Part shown: piece after piece, positions 22,228 through 33,000 of the stretch | Numbering within the stretch: position 1 is the stretch's first letter | Layout of the letters: the number at the start of each line of letters is the position of its first letter | Source of the DNA: Dolomedes plantarius | Taxonomy: Eukaryota; Arthropoda; Arachnida; Araneae; Dolomedidae | Assembly (NCBI GenBank): GCA_907164885.2 | Contig: OU015490.1 | Location: 224,559,054 to 224,623,053 of the forward strand | Reading direction: 5' to 3' | Length of the DNA stretch: 64,000 nucleotides | Notes under the pieces: model-generated | Databases searched by the model: none | Told to the model about the DNA's origin: nothing | What the model saw: the letters and a program-made list of their open reading frames with translations, nothing else | Made by a program: the position numbers and the translations under genes

Positions 22228-24186
22228 TGTGGTGGTGCTCTTTATTAATTAGCTAATTAATTACAAATCAAGGCTAGTAACTTTTGGTTTTATCTCTTTT
22301 ATTAGTTGGAGGTTGCTTACTCATCATCAACATTAAGTTGAGATGAATATTCTTAAAAAAAAAAATAAAAATTAACTTTGGTTTACTTCAAACTTAAGTC
22401 TTAATCTAAGTATTTAACTTGCTCGGAAACCCTGGGCTGTGATAACTATAAACCCATAAGTCTGAATTTGGTACTAACTTGTTTTAAACTTTTTCTTCTT
22501 TTTTTTTTGTTTGTTCTTATTATCATTAAATGTGTAAAATAATTAAATAGATTTAATTGTGGCAGATAGAAGCTAATTTTATTAACTATCTTGCTATTGT
22601 TAATTTCCTGTATCTCTTAACATCTTAGCATTAGTGTTCTGTCAAACTGTATTAGACTTTAATTTCGGGTCAGCCTGAATTTTAATTAAATTTCTCTCAA
22701 TTATGTAATTTTAATTCGTTAATGATTAAGAAGTTCATTTGTGTGTCATAAGCGCCTTGTACTAATAAGCTTTTGGGGTGCTGTGTTTTTTTTTTCTCTC
22801 GCTGCGGTATCCTTCGTCACGGGTATGATGTGCAAAATCCAGGTTTTCTTTAAGTGAATAAGTGTATTTTATCTATTATTTAATTCACTATTTTGTTTTA
22901 AATTTGTATAACGGCCTATTGTAATATTAGAATATCCTATGTTTTTACTTTGTAATCATTAACGTGGTAAAATCCAGCAGTAATTTGCCGTTTTAATGTA
23001 TTGTCGGCAATTTCTGGTAAATTTCTCACCGACTCAGCTTCAATCACGAATCTCCCCAATTTTGGCTACCTTTTAAGCAATTCTGTTCGTTTTTGCGATC
23101 TATTTTTAGCCCAGCTCCCTGACCCGGCCGGGGTCAGCGAAGAAGGGGGTGTTCGCTGGACACCTGTTCCTGGGTCATCCTGTATCACTGCGCGGGCGTG
23201 GGTGTTTTTCCCGCCATTTTGGAAGGAACTTTTTACGGAAAGGCGCTGTTGTTGAGGGTACGCGGAGTTTTTTTGGAGTGAAACTTCCCACCCTTATAGG
23301 GGGGTGCGCGGGGTTTTTACGGGAGAGGAGTGACCGAGGGCCGTTGGAGGAAGATTTGATCTGTTAAGAAGGGGTTTTGGTCCCCGGCGTCCAGGCCTAC
23401 TAAAACATGACTGCGTTATGCAGTTTCCATCGTCATAAGCAACCGTCATCTAGTCTGTGATAGCCCTCCTTCAGAACGCGACGCTCAGCAACCGACATCT
23501 TTTGTATCACCGGGAGTCTGAGATAGCCAGCCTTCAGAACGCGACGCTCAGCATCCGTCATCTAGATTGTGTCACCGGGAGTCTGAGATAGCCAGCCGTC
23601 AGAACGCGACGCTCAGCAACCATCATCTAGATTTGTGTCACCGGGAGTCTGAGATAGCCAGCCTTCAGAACGCGACGCTCAGCATCCGTCATCTATATTT
23701 GTGTCATCGAGTCGGTGAGATCTTTGCCAATTTTTTTATCATTGTGGATCCATTCTAATCAATGAGATGAAACTTGATGTTTTAACTATTTTAATTTAAG
23801 CTAATCTAGAAGTGATATGATTTTTATGTAGGTCACAATGCTTACTCACGTTTTTTTTTGTTAGCCGTTGAGGCTTAAATTTAAAAGTTACATATATATA
23901 TAATGTTTGGGGGATACTTAAAATGTTGTGATCGTTTTGTTTAAAATAACTTCTCATACTCCTAATAATGAATAAATGTATTATTTTTTTACCTGTCATT
24001 TGTGTCTGTCAATTATTTGTTTCTCCCTCACACGTATCAGAACATGACTGAACTTGGGTTGTCCTTTGGACCACAACGCGATCTACTTTAATCACACTAG
24101 TTGTTTTTTTTAAGTGCTCATTATGTAACTTCATAACTTGTGTAATCATTACCTTAAACTTAATAGGGGGTAATTTGGTTACTACA
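22228..24186. mobile_element. Probable 1.96 kb solo LTR inserted in the Ty3 element
   Basis: The insertion starts TGTGGT and ends ACTACA, the TG...CA form of LTRs, and is flanked by a 4 bp duplication CTTC (22224-22227 and 24187-24190). Removing it leaves RNase H in frame with the RT. No internal retroviral-type ORF and no terminal direct repeat were seen, which favours a solo LTR over a whole element. It includes a minisatellite (23470-23720) and a GC-rich block (23100-23400). The strand of the LTR is not determined. Confidence 0.65.
23440..23720. repeat. ~65 bp minisatellite, four copies
   Basis: The core CAGAACGCGACGCTCAGCA starts near 23472, 23535, 23600 and 23666, spaced 63-66 bp, and is joined by GTCACCGGGAGTCTGAGATA and CCGTCATCTAGAT. 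The first unit is the most divergent. It lies inside the probable LTR. Confidence 0.9.
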
Positions 24187-24650
24187 CTTCTTAGTGAGCT
24201 CCGTGAGAGGTAAGGCGATCTCAGCGTAACAAGGTATGTATTCTCGATAATAGTTGCACAATCCGAGCATGCTCCTCAGTTGTTTCTTCGTTGAGGGTAT
24301 TGGTAGTTGAGATATTGCCTTGATTTTATCAGGGTCTACTTGATGTTTCCCAGAACCGATGATATGCCCTAGATATTTAACTTCTGATCTTGCAAACTCG
24401 CATTTTTTTAAATTTATTGTAAACTGCAGTTTTTCTAACTTAGAGAGGATAATATCCAGATGTTTTAGATGGTCCTTCATATTATTAGAAAATATTGCAA
24501 TGTCGTCTATATAAGCACGACTAAATTCTCTGTATGACGCTAGAGCTTTGTTCATTACTCGCTGAAATGTAGCGGCATCTTCCATGGGAAAATCATCAGC
24601 TTTGGTAACGGCATTGAGTGTGTTTCTTACTAAATCGATGATGCTCTACA
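24187..24650 (-). pseudogene. Ty3-type retrotransposon reverse transcriptase (partial)
   Basis: The minus ORF from 24585 shows RT motifs: ATFQRVMNKAL, the catalytic AYIDDIAIFSN, KLQFTINLKKCEFARSEV, KYLGHIIGSG and LGLCNYYREYIP of the RT connection. The reading frame extends upstream to about 24650 (LVRNTLNAVTKADDF), where a block normally separating the PLP-region from the ATFQR motif seems to be missing, suggesting an internal deletion. Together with 21738-22227 it is one element cut by the 1.96 kb insertion. Confidence 0.9.
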
Positions 24651-25424
24651 ACTTTGTAAATCACGTTTTTTCCTATCTCATTCCGTATTCGAGATAGGAA
24701 TGCTAACTCTGCAGTTTTCCACCAGGTGGCACCGTAGGCGGTTTCATTCAGTAGCGTATGGCTACTTTACTATCCCTAGACACCACTTTTATGAATTTAC
24801 CAGCAGCTGTTCCGAAGTTAAGAGGGTGGCAAGGGACTTTAGTGGGCATACTGTATATATATAACATAATATACATAAATCATACTATCCATAATATCCA
24901 TAAAACATACTAATTTGAATTAAATTCTTAAAAAAATTTCCATCTCAATTAGTTTAGTGGTTAAATTTTATCTTCTACTGTATTTTAATATTTTTTGTCA
25001 ATTTATTTCGTTGTTATGCACGTAACGCAAAATTAATTTAAAGTATCACAAAAGGAAAAGAAATCTCGTGATCAGCATTTAATAAATTAAATTCTAAAAA
25101 TTAATCTATAAAAATTCACCAAAAATCAGAAAATGGAGATAAAGATTCGAAAAAGATTTCATTTTAATAAAATTTTTATGATCTTTCTCGTGATATAAAT
25201 TTTATAACCCTCAGATTATTATTTTAAATGTAAACTTAAAAAAAGTTGCAAAAACAACTTAAAAATTAAATTTTAAAAAATCTAAGACGAATTTTTCAAA
25301 ATCTTTCTTAGTACACCCCTACACTATAAGAAGAATCGCCATGCAAAATTTCAGTCCTTTAGGTCCAGCGGTTTGGTCTGTGGGTTCTCTGTCAGTCAAT
25401 CAGTCACGGAAATGTTTTATATAT
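24651..25424. other. No gene recognised
   Basis: AT-rich sequence without recognisable coding content or element borders; it may include further decayed Ty3 sequence. Confidence 0.4.
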
Positions 25425-25652
25425 GAGGCTGTGAAAGGCAAAGTGGTGTCAGTAACTCAAGTGATGTAAGTCCAAAGCGTTTTACTGCAAAAACTACAAA
25501 ACATTCCACCATAAATTGAACAAATTATAATTCATAATAATTATTATAATATTTCAAATAATAATTATAAATTGAACATGGAGATTACATTTTTGCCCTC
25601 AAATAAAAAAAGTTAAAAATATGTTTTACACCACTTTGCCTTTCACCGCCTC
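25425..25652. mobile_element. Hairpin MITE, copy 1
   Basis: The ends GAGGCTGTGAAAGGCAAAG and CTTTGCCTTTCACCGCCTC are inverted repeats, flanked by ATAT on both sides (25421-25424 and 25653-25656). The centre is a near-palindromic AT run (ATAATTATTATAAT). It is non-coding. A second copy with the same ends lies at 29497-29734. The superfamily is not assigned. Confidence 0.85.
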
Positions 25653-25744
25653 ATATATAGATTAGTCTATGTTAATGCCATTTGATTAGTTCACTAGAGA
25701 GGAAATTTATTAATGAGTAATTTACCAACTTGGAAGTCATATAC

Positions 25745-26155
25745 TACAAGGGTGGGTCAAAAGATAAGAGCAAACTGTCTGCAGTTCCTGAAACGAAAAC
25801 TAAAGGCTTTTCAAACTCCTAAGCAGAGAATATTCTTTCTTACTGAAAATGTCAACCCTGCCGAATAAATGGCCAGGAAATCTTAATCGAAAAGACAGCA
25901 TATAAAAAATATCGTGGCCCTAGCAGTTTTGCGCCAAAGAGTTGCGAGCAGCTATCAGATTTTTGTGGTCGTAGGGTGGTAAACCTCGTGAAAATCACAG
26001 AAGAATGCTGCAACAGTATGATGATGTCTGCGTTGGTGAAAGAAGGGTGTACGAGTGGGTAGATACGCTTGAAACTGGGCGAACATCAATCTGTGATGCG
26101 CAACTCTCCAATCGGCGGGTGCAAAAAAAGCAGCGCAAAGCACAACCATAAACAA
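25745..26155 (+). pseudogene. mariner-like transposase N-terminus remnant
   Basis: Between about 25990 and 26120 one frame reads RRMLQQYDDVCVGERRVYEW and continues with a GRTSICDAQL-like segment. This matches the helix-turn-helix of mariner-like transposases of the YEWVxxFKxGRTS type. The rest of the domain is in other frames and no catalytic core is visible. The neighbouring 26160-26440 has nothing recognisable. Confidence 0.5.
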
Positions 26156-26439
26156 GTATTTTCCCGATGGAATAAATAAGTTACTGCAAAGATGTGAGAG
26201 CTATATTGAAAAGGAACTTTTTGAAACATCCTCGTACCTCTTCTAAAACACTGCAGTCAGAGATACCATCAGTTGCTGTAGTTTTTACAGCTCCTTTCAT
26301 TAATCTAAGTGCTTAATTTTGAGATACTTCTAGTTTTTGTCACAATGTCGGAATAAGTCTAGCAATTTTTAAACGCAGAATTGGCTTATTCAAGCAGTAT
26401 TGGAACAATGATTAAGCCTTGGACTAAATGATGTAATAC

Positions 26440-27191
26440 GGAAATTTATGGGATGTCCAAACCTTAGTCATTTCTTACAAATTTAAATTTTGCATCGAAT
26501 TGTTAACAAAGGATAAATTCCCCCGAAAATACGGCGCTGTCTTGCTCTCGAGACTATAAACAATCGTAACTCCGAGTCTGAAAAGGAATGACTCGGACTT
26601 GATACTGATGGTTCATTTTCAGTTAACTCTCCAAATGTTTGTGCAGGTACATATCGTGATCTATTAGCCGCCTACTTGTATGGGAATCTTGGAACGGTTT
26701 CGACCTGTTTTCAAGCACGGGTTGTTTGATAGTTCTTTCCCATCCAGGGTTTGATCCCAGCGTTTCATATCCTTGCTGCTCAGCGGACCTCTGTGGCTCG
26801 TCTTCAACTTTTGAGAGTTTAATCATTATGTTTAATCTTATATTGGAACATTTTATTTTGACAAGTCTTGCTAATTTAATTTTTGTGTGTTAACTTTATA
26901 TTACTAAATTCTAATGTTTTTATTTTTATTCTTGTAACTTCTTTAATTTATTTTGTAACTTAACTTTACCCTTTTTTTAAAACTTAATTCATTTTTTTGG
27001 ACCATGGGTGAAAAGCTTCAGTGCTTCCCATATCCATACCGAGGGTGAAAGGCTTTCTTAGCCCTATTTGGAACCTCACGAAAACTTTTTGTCCATGTCA
27101 ATTTGTTCATCTTGGAACGGCCTTTGATGGTGACGTTCCTGCTATTTGTGCTGCCTTGGAACTTTGGATATCCGTCACAATCGGTTCAAAA
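26440..27191 (+). pseudogene. LINE RNase H remnant, left part
   Basis: Near 26600, TDGSFSVNSPNVCAG resembles the first catalytic motif of a LINE-encoded RNase H. Near 27110, HLGTAFDGDVPAICAALELW matches the second (TxxDGEVxAIxxAL). The 26660-27010 stretch between them looks like an unrelated insertion. The frame is cut at 27191 by the Penelope-like element and resumes at 29127. Confidence 0.55.
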
Positions 27192-27270
27192 GAGAAGATA
27201 AAATCTTTGTGCTCGAGGAATAAACAGGAAATCCAACGTAAATAAAGCACAAATAGCAGTAAGGTGCAAT

Positions 27271-27321
27271 TTTGCGTACGGCCGTTTCGAAGCTGCAAAG
27301 GAGCTTCTTCATCAGTGCAAA
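27271..27321 (-). ncRNA. Type I hammerhead ribozyme, 3' arm copy (sense with the ORFs)
   Basis: Read on the minus strand: stem I strand TTTGC, core CTGATGA (27315-27309), stem-loop II AAGAAGC..GCAGCTT, core GAAA (27288-27285), a minimal stem III CGGCCG, the cleavage triplet GTA, then the other stem I strand GCAAA. All core boxes are intact. Penelope-like elements are known to carry such short-stem-III hammerheads in their pseudo-LTRs. Confidence 0.8.
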
Positions 27322-27597
27322 GAAATTAGTGGCAGCTCAAAAAGCCGAAAACTGAGCGACCAGACACGTGCGCATGCACTTAAGTACCCGCGCGTGTCGA
27401 ACGCCCGAAGGCGCGTACAACGCAAACAAATCACAAGCGAGCAGCGAAGAGACAGACATAGGGCGCCCTCTAGCGACAAAATAGGGAACAAAGTGAAAAA
27501 AGTGAAGTAACAGGCCGACACGGCTAAATAAACCCTTTCCACAATTGAGGAAAAACAGAGATGCTAGACAAATCATTAACCAAAGAACCTGAATTTT

Positions 27598-28290
27598 TTA
27601 AAATGTGATAAGCTTCCCAGAAATCAAGATCAGCAAGTGAGCGACATTTCTGAATAATGGAGGCAGAAGAAAATCAAATCGATGGCTCAAAGTCCAGGCG
27701 TGTTGAGCAATGAACCAACGATTTAACTCCTGGTTTTTAACATAACTCTCGTGTTTCTTCAAGCGGAATTTAAGAGCACGCTTGGTTTGACAAATATAAG
27801 AAAGGCCACACTGGCAAGAAACCCGGTAGATACCCCGGCTATTTAAGCGATCAATGGGGTGTTTGAGATCCGAAAAAGATATTTTATTGACAGGAGAGAA
27901 AATAACCTTAATTTCAAACCTTTTAAGAATTTTAGCGATTTGATGACTGATCTTGGGAAAGAAGGGCAAAACCACCGACAGGTTCGCCTTTAAAATACAC
28001 CTTTTTTGGACCGGTTTAGACAATTTCTTATAAATGGAATCAACGATATTTGAGGCATAGTCGCGGTCCACGGCGACCGCCCTCAGATAATCAAGCTCGG
28101 AGCACAATAGTTCAGGAGTGGAGCAAATGTTCAACGCCCGGTGGACAAACGTGTTGAAACAGGCCATTTTTTGACTTGGAGGATGGGCAGAAAGCCTATG
28201 TGGGGGAAGAGACACGGCTTTTTGAGCTGCCACTAAGTTCTTTGCACCGATGAAAAAGCTTCTTTGCAGCTTCGAAACGGCCGTATGCAA
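27598..28290 (-). pseudogene. Penelope-like element GIY-YIG endonuclease domain
   Basis: The ORF's second half has the GIY-YIG nuclease pattern: RGIYRVSCQCGLSYICQTKR, with GIY intact and YIG changed to YIC, an Arg in RALKFRLKKHE, and an AQHAW histidine region. The domain nicks target DNA for priming. The N-terminal ~40 codons of the ORF come from the internal pseudo-LTR copy. The start codon is therefore artificial and the domain would normally be joined to the RT. The missing glycine of YIG may reduce activity (inference). Confidence 0.75.
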
Positions 28291-28292
28291 AA
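28241..28292 (+). ncRNA. Hammerhead motif, internal copy, core mutated
   Basis: Same layout as the two terminal copies, on the plus strand, but the first core box is CCGATGA (28247-28253) in place of CTGATGA. The GAAA box and CGGCCGTA are intact. A substitution in this core is expected to destroy cleavage. Confidence 0.65.
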
Positions 28293-28387
28293 TTGTACCT
28301 TACTGCTATTTGTGTTTTATTTACGTTGGATTTCCTGTTTATTCCTCGAGCACAAAGGTTTTGTCTTCTCTTTTCAAAACATTGGCG

Positions 28388-28879
28388 TTAACGGGTCTTA
28401 CGGAAGACAGTAGTCTGAAAAACCTCGTCACTGTGGATAATAAGCACATCCAAGAAAGGTAAGCGATTATTACACTCTTCCTCACACGTAAATTGTATAC
28501 AAGGATCAATAGAATTCATGACAGAGAGCACACGATCGATGTCGGAGTTATTCTGGTTCAATAAGACAAAACAGTCATCAACATAGCGAACATAGAAAGG
28601 AAACTTTAATTTATCAAATAGTTTAACCTCAAAATAATGCATATAGATATCACTCAAGATGGGACTAAGAGGATTACCCATAGCGAGACCATTAGTCATA
28701 CGATAGAAAACGCTATTAAAAACAAAAGTCGTCTGCTCAAGACAAATACGAGTGAGAAGGGTTAGTTCATCAATCTCGAACTGCGAGAAATGGAATTCAC
28801 TGAGTCTCTTGCCGAGACAATACAAGGCCCAGTCAACAGGGACATTCGTGAATAACGAGTTCACATCAAAAGAAGCCAT
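28388..28879 (-). pseudogene. Penelope-like element reverse transcriptase (partial)
   Basis: RT motifs of the Penelope type are clear: MASFDVNSLFTNVPVDWALY (motif A), NGLAMGNPLSPILSDIYMHY (motif B), VRYVDDCFVLL (catalytic YVDD, motif C) and NNRLPFLDVLI (motif D region). The N-terminal part is missing: upstream of 28879 the sequence is the inverted pseudo-LTR arm. Downstream it is cut from its endonuclease by the third arm copy. It is telomerase-related and copies the element RNA at a nicked target. Confidence 0.9.
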
Positions 28880-29025
28880 AGTGTGACCTTGGGGTCTACA
28901 GCCACGAAGTTTGTGATTTGTTTGCGTTGTTCGCGCCTTCGGGCGTTCGACACGCGCGGGTACTTAAGTGCATGCGCACGTGTCAGGTCGCTTCGTTTTC
29001 GGCTTTTTGAGCTTTCACTAAGTTC

Positions 29026-29077
29026 TTTGCACTGATGAAGATGCTCCTTTGCAGCTTCGAAACGGCCGTATGCAGAA
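29026..29077 (+). ncRNA. Type I hammerhead ribozyme, right arm copy
   Basis: Stem I strand TTTGCA, core CTGATGA (29032-29038), stem II AAGATGC/GCAGCTT with one A-G mismatch and a six-base loop, core GAAA (29059-29062), minimal stem III CGGCCG, cleavage triplet GTA ending at 29070, then stem I strand TGCAGAA. All core residues are present. It lies opposite to the RT strand because this arm is inverted. Confidence 0.8.
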
Positions 29078-29126
29078 TTGCACCTTACTGCTATTTGTGC
29101 TTTATTTACGTTCGATTTCCTGTTCA

Positions 29127-29345
29127 TCGGTTCAAAACTATAGTTATTTTGTTGGCCGAGGAATGAATTCCATTGATTGAATCCCCTTTCTTAGAGACTA
29201 GAAAGTATGTATAAATGCCAGTATCTCCTTAAAGGCTTAAAAAAATGTAACGATTAGGCATTATTCAACAATGAATTCCCGGCCAACGAAGAATTAATGG
29301 ACAGGTTGGAAAAGAAGAGTTGCGAGATCCAAAGGGTTAGTAAAT
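29127..29345 (+). pseudogene. LINE RNase H remnant, right part
   Basis: After the 11 bp target duplication, the frame suggests RFKTIVILLAEE, CQYLLKGLKKCND and ANEELMDRLEKKSCEIQRV, which resemble the DSK and final GNExADxLAKKG motifs of LINE RNase H domains. It continues the remnant at 26440-27191. The remaining 29346-29496 has nothing recognised. Confidence 0.45.
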
Positions 29346-29496
29346 AAAGCTACTCAATAAAATTAATTATTAAAAGTTCTTCAACCTAAAATTTTGTAAT
29401 TGCTAAACAGAATCGTCTCTGTGCTGAAGTCATTCGACAGCGAAATACATCCTTGATTGGCCACGTCATGTGAATGATGAAACTTCTCGCTTAATT

Positions 29497-29734
29497 GAGG
29501 CGGTGAAAGGCAAAGTGGTCTAAGTCAAGTGGTGTAAGTCAAAAGCGTTTTACTGCAAAAACTACAATAATTCCACTATAAAATGAACAAATTATAATTC
29601 ATAATAATTATTATGATATTGCAAATAATAATTATTTGCAATTCCACTATAAACTGAACATGGAGATTACATTTTTGCCCTCAAATAAAAAAAGTTGAAA
29701 ATGTGACTTACACCACTTTGCCTTTCACCGCCTC
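29497..29734. mobile_element. Hairpin MITE, copy 2
   Basis: Ends GAGGCGGTGAAAGGCAAAG and CTTTGCCTTTCACCGCCTC are perfect inverted repeats over at least 23 bp, flanked by AATT (29493-29496 and 29735-29738). The interior matches copy 1 at 25425-25652 over its full length, with a small extra segment near 29635. Confidence 0.9.
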
Positions 29735-29910
29735 AATTACCGAACAGCACTGTCTGCTGGGGCATCTTTTAAATATGTGTTTTGCCTGATCCAAACTATC
29801 CCTTGTGTGAACAGACAATGTCATAAATCGAGATCATATCCAAGATGCACAGTTCTCCGACGAGTGAGTTAGTTGGAAGGATATCGGGAGGCTAGATCCC
29901 AAAAGTGTTA

Positions 29911-30096
29911 GGGCCTGTTCACATAGGAGTAAGTTGCGTTGCGTTAAGGAAAAGATGACTTTGAGACGAAAATAAACCAATTATATGCCTCCAAACGATT
30001 AACAATGAAATTTTTAACGCCTATGATTGGTTTATTTTCGTCTCAACGTCATCTTTTCCTTAACGCAACGCAACGGACTCCTATGTGAACAGGCCC
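29911..30096. mobile_element. PIF/Harbinger-type MITE, near-perfect hairpin
   Basis: A 186 bp element whose two halves are inverted repeats almost throughout (GGGCCTGTTCACATAGGAGT at the left and its complement at the right), flanked by TTA (29908-29910 and 30097-30099). The 3 bp TTA duplication and GGGC ends are typical of PIF/Harbinger MITEs. It is non-coding. Confidence 0.9.
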
Positions 30097-30099
30097 TTA

Positions 30100-33000
30100 A
30101 TGTCTTTTACGGTTCTAGTAAAACGCAGTTTCATGCTACTGATTGTATACGGCTATAATGCATCATGGCCTCTTTAAATCAATAAAGTTCTTCGAAATTT
30201 TATTGACCATCAAAAATTAAATCCCAGTGATATACAAAAACTTTATAAAATATTTATAGTTAAACATCCAGCTTTCTTGTCGCATATTTAAAATTTTGCG
30301 AGTGATTATTTCTGTATGTGTTAATAAATCCTTATAACTATTATAATTGCACAGACCTTTAGCACATATTTTTTAAGCACATCATTCATTTAGGTCAAAA
30401 CTTCATGCTAGTTTGGAATGTGAAATGTAATCAATGCAAGATATGCCGTTTAAGACCACTGGTAAATGTACTGTAAAAAATAAGAAATGATTTCATGAGA
30501 AAAAAACAAAGAGACTTAAAAACTGCCATACTTAAGTAAAACACAAAATTCCAGTGGAGTTCACTGGACTTTAAGCATGCATTTACTAAATTTGAATAGT
30601 CAAGAGATATTATAATGGGTTTTGAAAAAATATGCAAGAAAAACAATTTTCACATCATATGCTTAATGACTATGGTAGCATATGTGCTACCCCCCTTATT
30701 TTAAAAAAGTTCAATAAAATTTAAAATTGTTTAAATAGATTTAAAAATTTTACCAAAAATCATAATTTTCCATTATGTATTTTTTATATTGAGCATTACA
30801 GGTTAAATTATTCATATATTTTTATCCAGCAAATTCTAAACCAAGCATTAATTTCAACAATAAAAACCAATTTACTTTAGCAATAAATTCAGAAAAAGTG
30901 AGTTTTTTTCCTATTTTTTTAAAAAAAAAGAAACCTCACCATAAGAAATGTCTTTCCTTCAGTAACACTTTTTTCCACCTAGAAAGATACCCACTGACCT
31001 TGGCAGATATTAATTCTGAAATCCTGGTAAAAAATTGGACGTCAGAGGGCAGGACAAAGTTGTGTCATTTTACAAATCAAAAATAAGGAGATCTTAAGAA
31101 CTTTTTAGAGGACCTGTGGAAGAATTTTTAAGGACTTAAAAGAGGATTAAATATGTGTTTTACTTCGAATGTTTAGACACTTTAAAGTATGCGAGTTTTA
31201 GGATCACAAACAACCTTATGATAACTTCTATATCAACTTAATATATTCTGTCCCTTGATATACTTGACAGTTACTTTTTCAGGCTGCAATCTGTTTGGTG
31301 ACCCCTGCATTTAACTTGACAAATTTACACTGGTAAGCAGTGTCAGCAAATTATTAGAGCAAACCAGTAGTGTATACATAAATGCACACTTACATACATA
31401 TTTGAGTGAGTATGTGTGAGTATGGGGAGTGGGGGATTAAGAGTAATAATATATTGGTATTTTCATCTAGTCAATAATGATACAAAAAGAAAATATACAA
31501 AAAATTGTCTGCATTTACATAAAGGCAATCGTTGACAACCAAAAACTGAAAATTCTTTTTAAAAACTTAGAGAGCCCTTCAAAACAAGAACAGAAAATAA
31601 GGATTTTAAAGGGCTGTATGAACCCTGTAAAATAATTCAAATCAAGATCAATTTATTTCACTAATAATGGGGAAAAAATTCTGTTGGACAGTATTTTCAA
31701 CCACAGTAAAAACATCCCAATCCTGATTTTTGGTCACGTTTATTTAAAAAATGAGTAGTTGGTCACTTGGTGAAAAGTACCAAATACTTCTCAGAAGTAG
31801 CACCATTCTTTAAATTCTTAACTGGATGTCTAAATTACTTAAAGAGTTCCATACTGAGGAAACATTGCACATCATAGGCATCCCAATTTGTTTATGAAAA
31901 CTGTAGATGAATCAGAATTCTTTTGATGAAATCATGATTCTCAGTGTTTAATTAATTAGTAAGTAACAATCTACAATTCCTTTGGAAATAAACTACAGCA
32001 AGATAGAAATTTAAATTTTTTTTTTATCGTCTGAAAAAGGTAACATAAAATTCATACAGATATATTTTGAACTAAAGCACACAGTCATGAGAATTGTACC
32101 TCAATAATAAAAATACAGTATAAGTAAAGACACCTAATATAATATCCAATTATCAAGAGTGTTATTATAGCATATCACTTTTACAAATTACCTATTTTTA
32201 ATAATAGTAGGTATTTTATGTATACTTCAACCTATGATTTTTGGTGAACATTAAGTACATTTTAAATTAGACACAAATTAAAAACTTTTTTAACTTAGGG
32301 AACCAAGTTTGTTGACAATATGTATACCAGAGTTACCTTTTCCCTCATAAAATGAGGTATTTGTCGCTAAAGAATTTACTCTTAAAATTTTAAACAAGGT
32401 GTTGCAATAGAAAAATTAATGTTCTAAAGCATTGTGATCCTGTATGTAATGTAACTGAACTCATAAACAACACAACATGGTTTTTCAGTCAGACACACAT
32501 GAAATACAGACATCTCATAAAAAAAGAAAGAATTTAGTAGATACAATATGTATATTATACATGACACTACAGTACATGATCTAAGGCTGCAATTTATTTA
32601 ATGAATTTTAATTTTTATACAGCAGATCAACAAAGCACAAAGCAAGGGGAAAAAAAGAAGATTTCAGCAAATTGTGATTATTTTTGTTTGAAATAGGAAA
32701 GTTACAACATTAATGATGACACTCATCAATATTATTGATATTTATCATGAATTAATACTTGCACACAGTCATTTTCTTTTCCACTTTTTAAATTGAGAAA
32801 AATACAAAAAACAAAACAAAAACTCTGCATTGAACTGATAAATAATTTTTCATTAAATTAATATTCATTGAAATGATTTTAAAGGTATTAATATAGCTTT
32901 CTATTTCATAATCAACATGCAAAAGAAAAAAAATAACATACATTAATACGAAAATTAAAGAATTTTAGATGCCCAAAGATTTTAAATGAAGGAATAGGTT

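Larger units (their letters stand above)
27192..29126 (-). mobile_element. Penelope-like retroelement with inverted pseudo-LTR arms
   Basis: An 11 bp direct repeat TCGGTTCAAAA flanks the element (27181-27191 and 29127-29137). The minus strand carries an RT (28879-28388) followed by a GIY-YIG endonuclease (28290-27598), the order of Penelope-like elements. Arms of ~230 bp (about 27210-27431 and 28911-29126) are inverted copies of each other, and a third partial copy (about 28210-28375) lies between RT and endonuclease. Each copy holds a hammerhead-ribozyme motif. Confidence 0.85.

Noticed and set aside
23001..23367. GC-rich ORFs as a short gene
   Set aside because: Overlapping frames without a domain inside the probable LTR; likely chance in GC-rich sequence.
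23440..23720. CRISPR array
   Set aside because: Repeats and intervening segments are both conserved, so this is a minisatellite; the window is eukaryotic.
26623..26826. Minus ORF and a B-box-like GGGTTTGATCCC as a tRNA gene
   Set aside because: No acceptor, D or anticodon arms could be placed around the B-box-like string.
28861..29127. 88-residue minus ORF as part of the Penelope protein
   Set aside because: It is the antisense reading of the inverted arm, and no RT N-terminal motif is visible in it.
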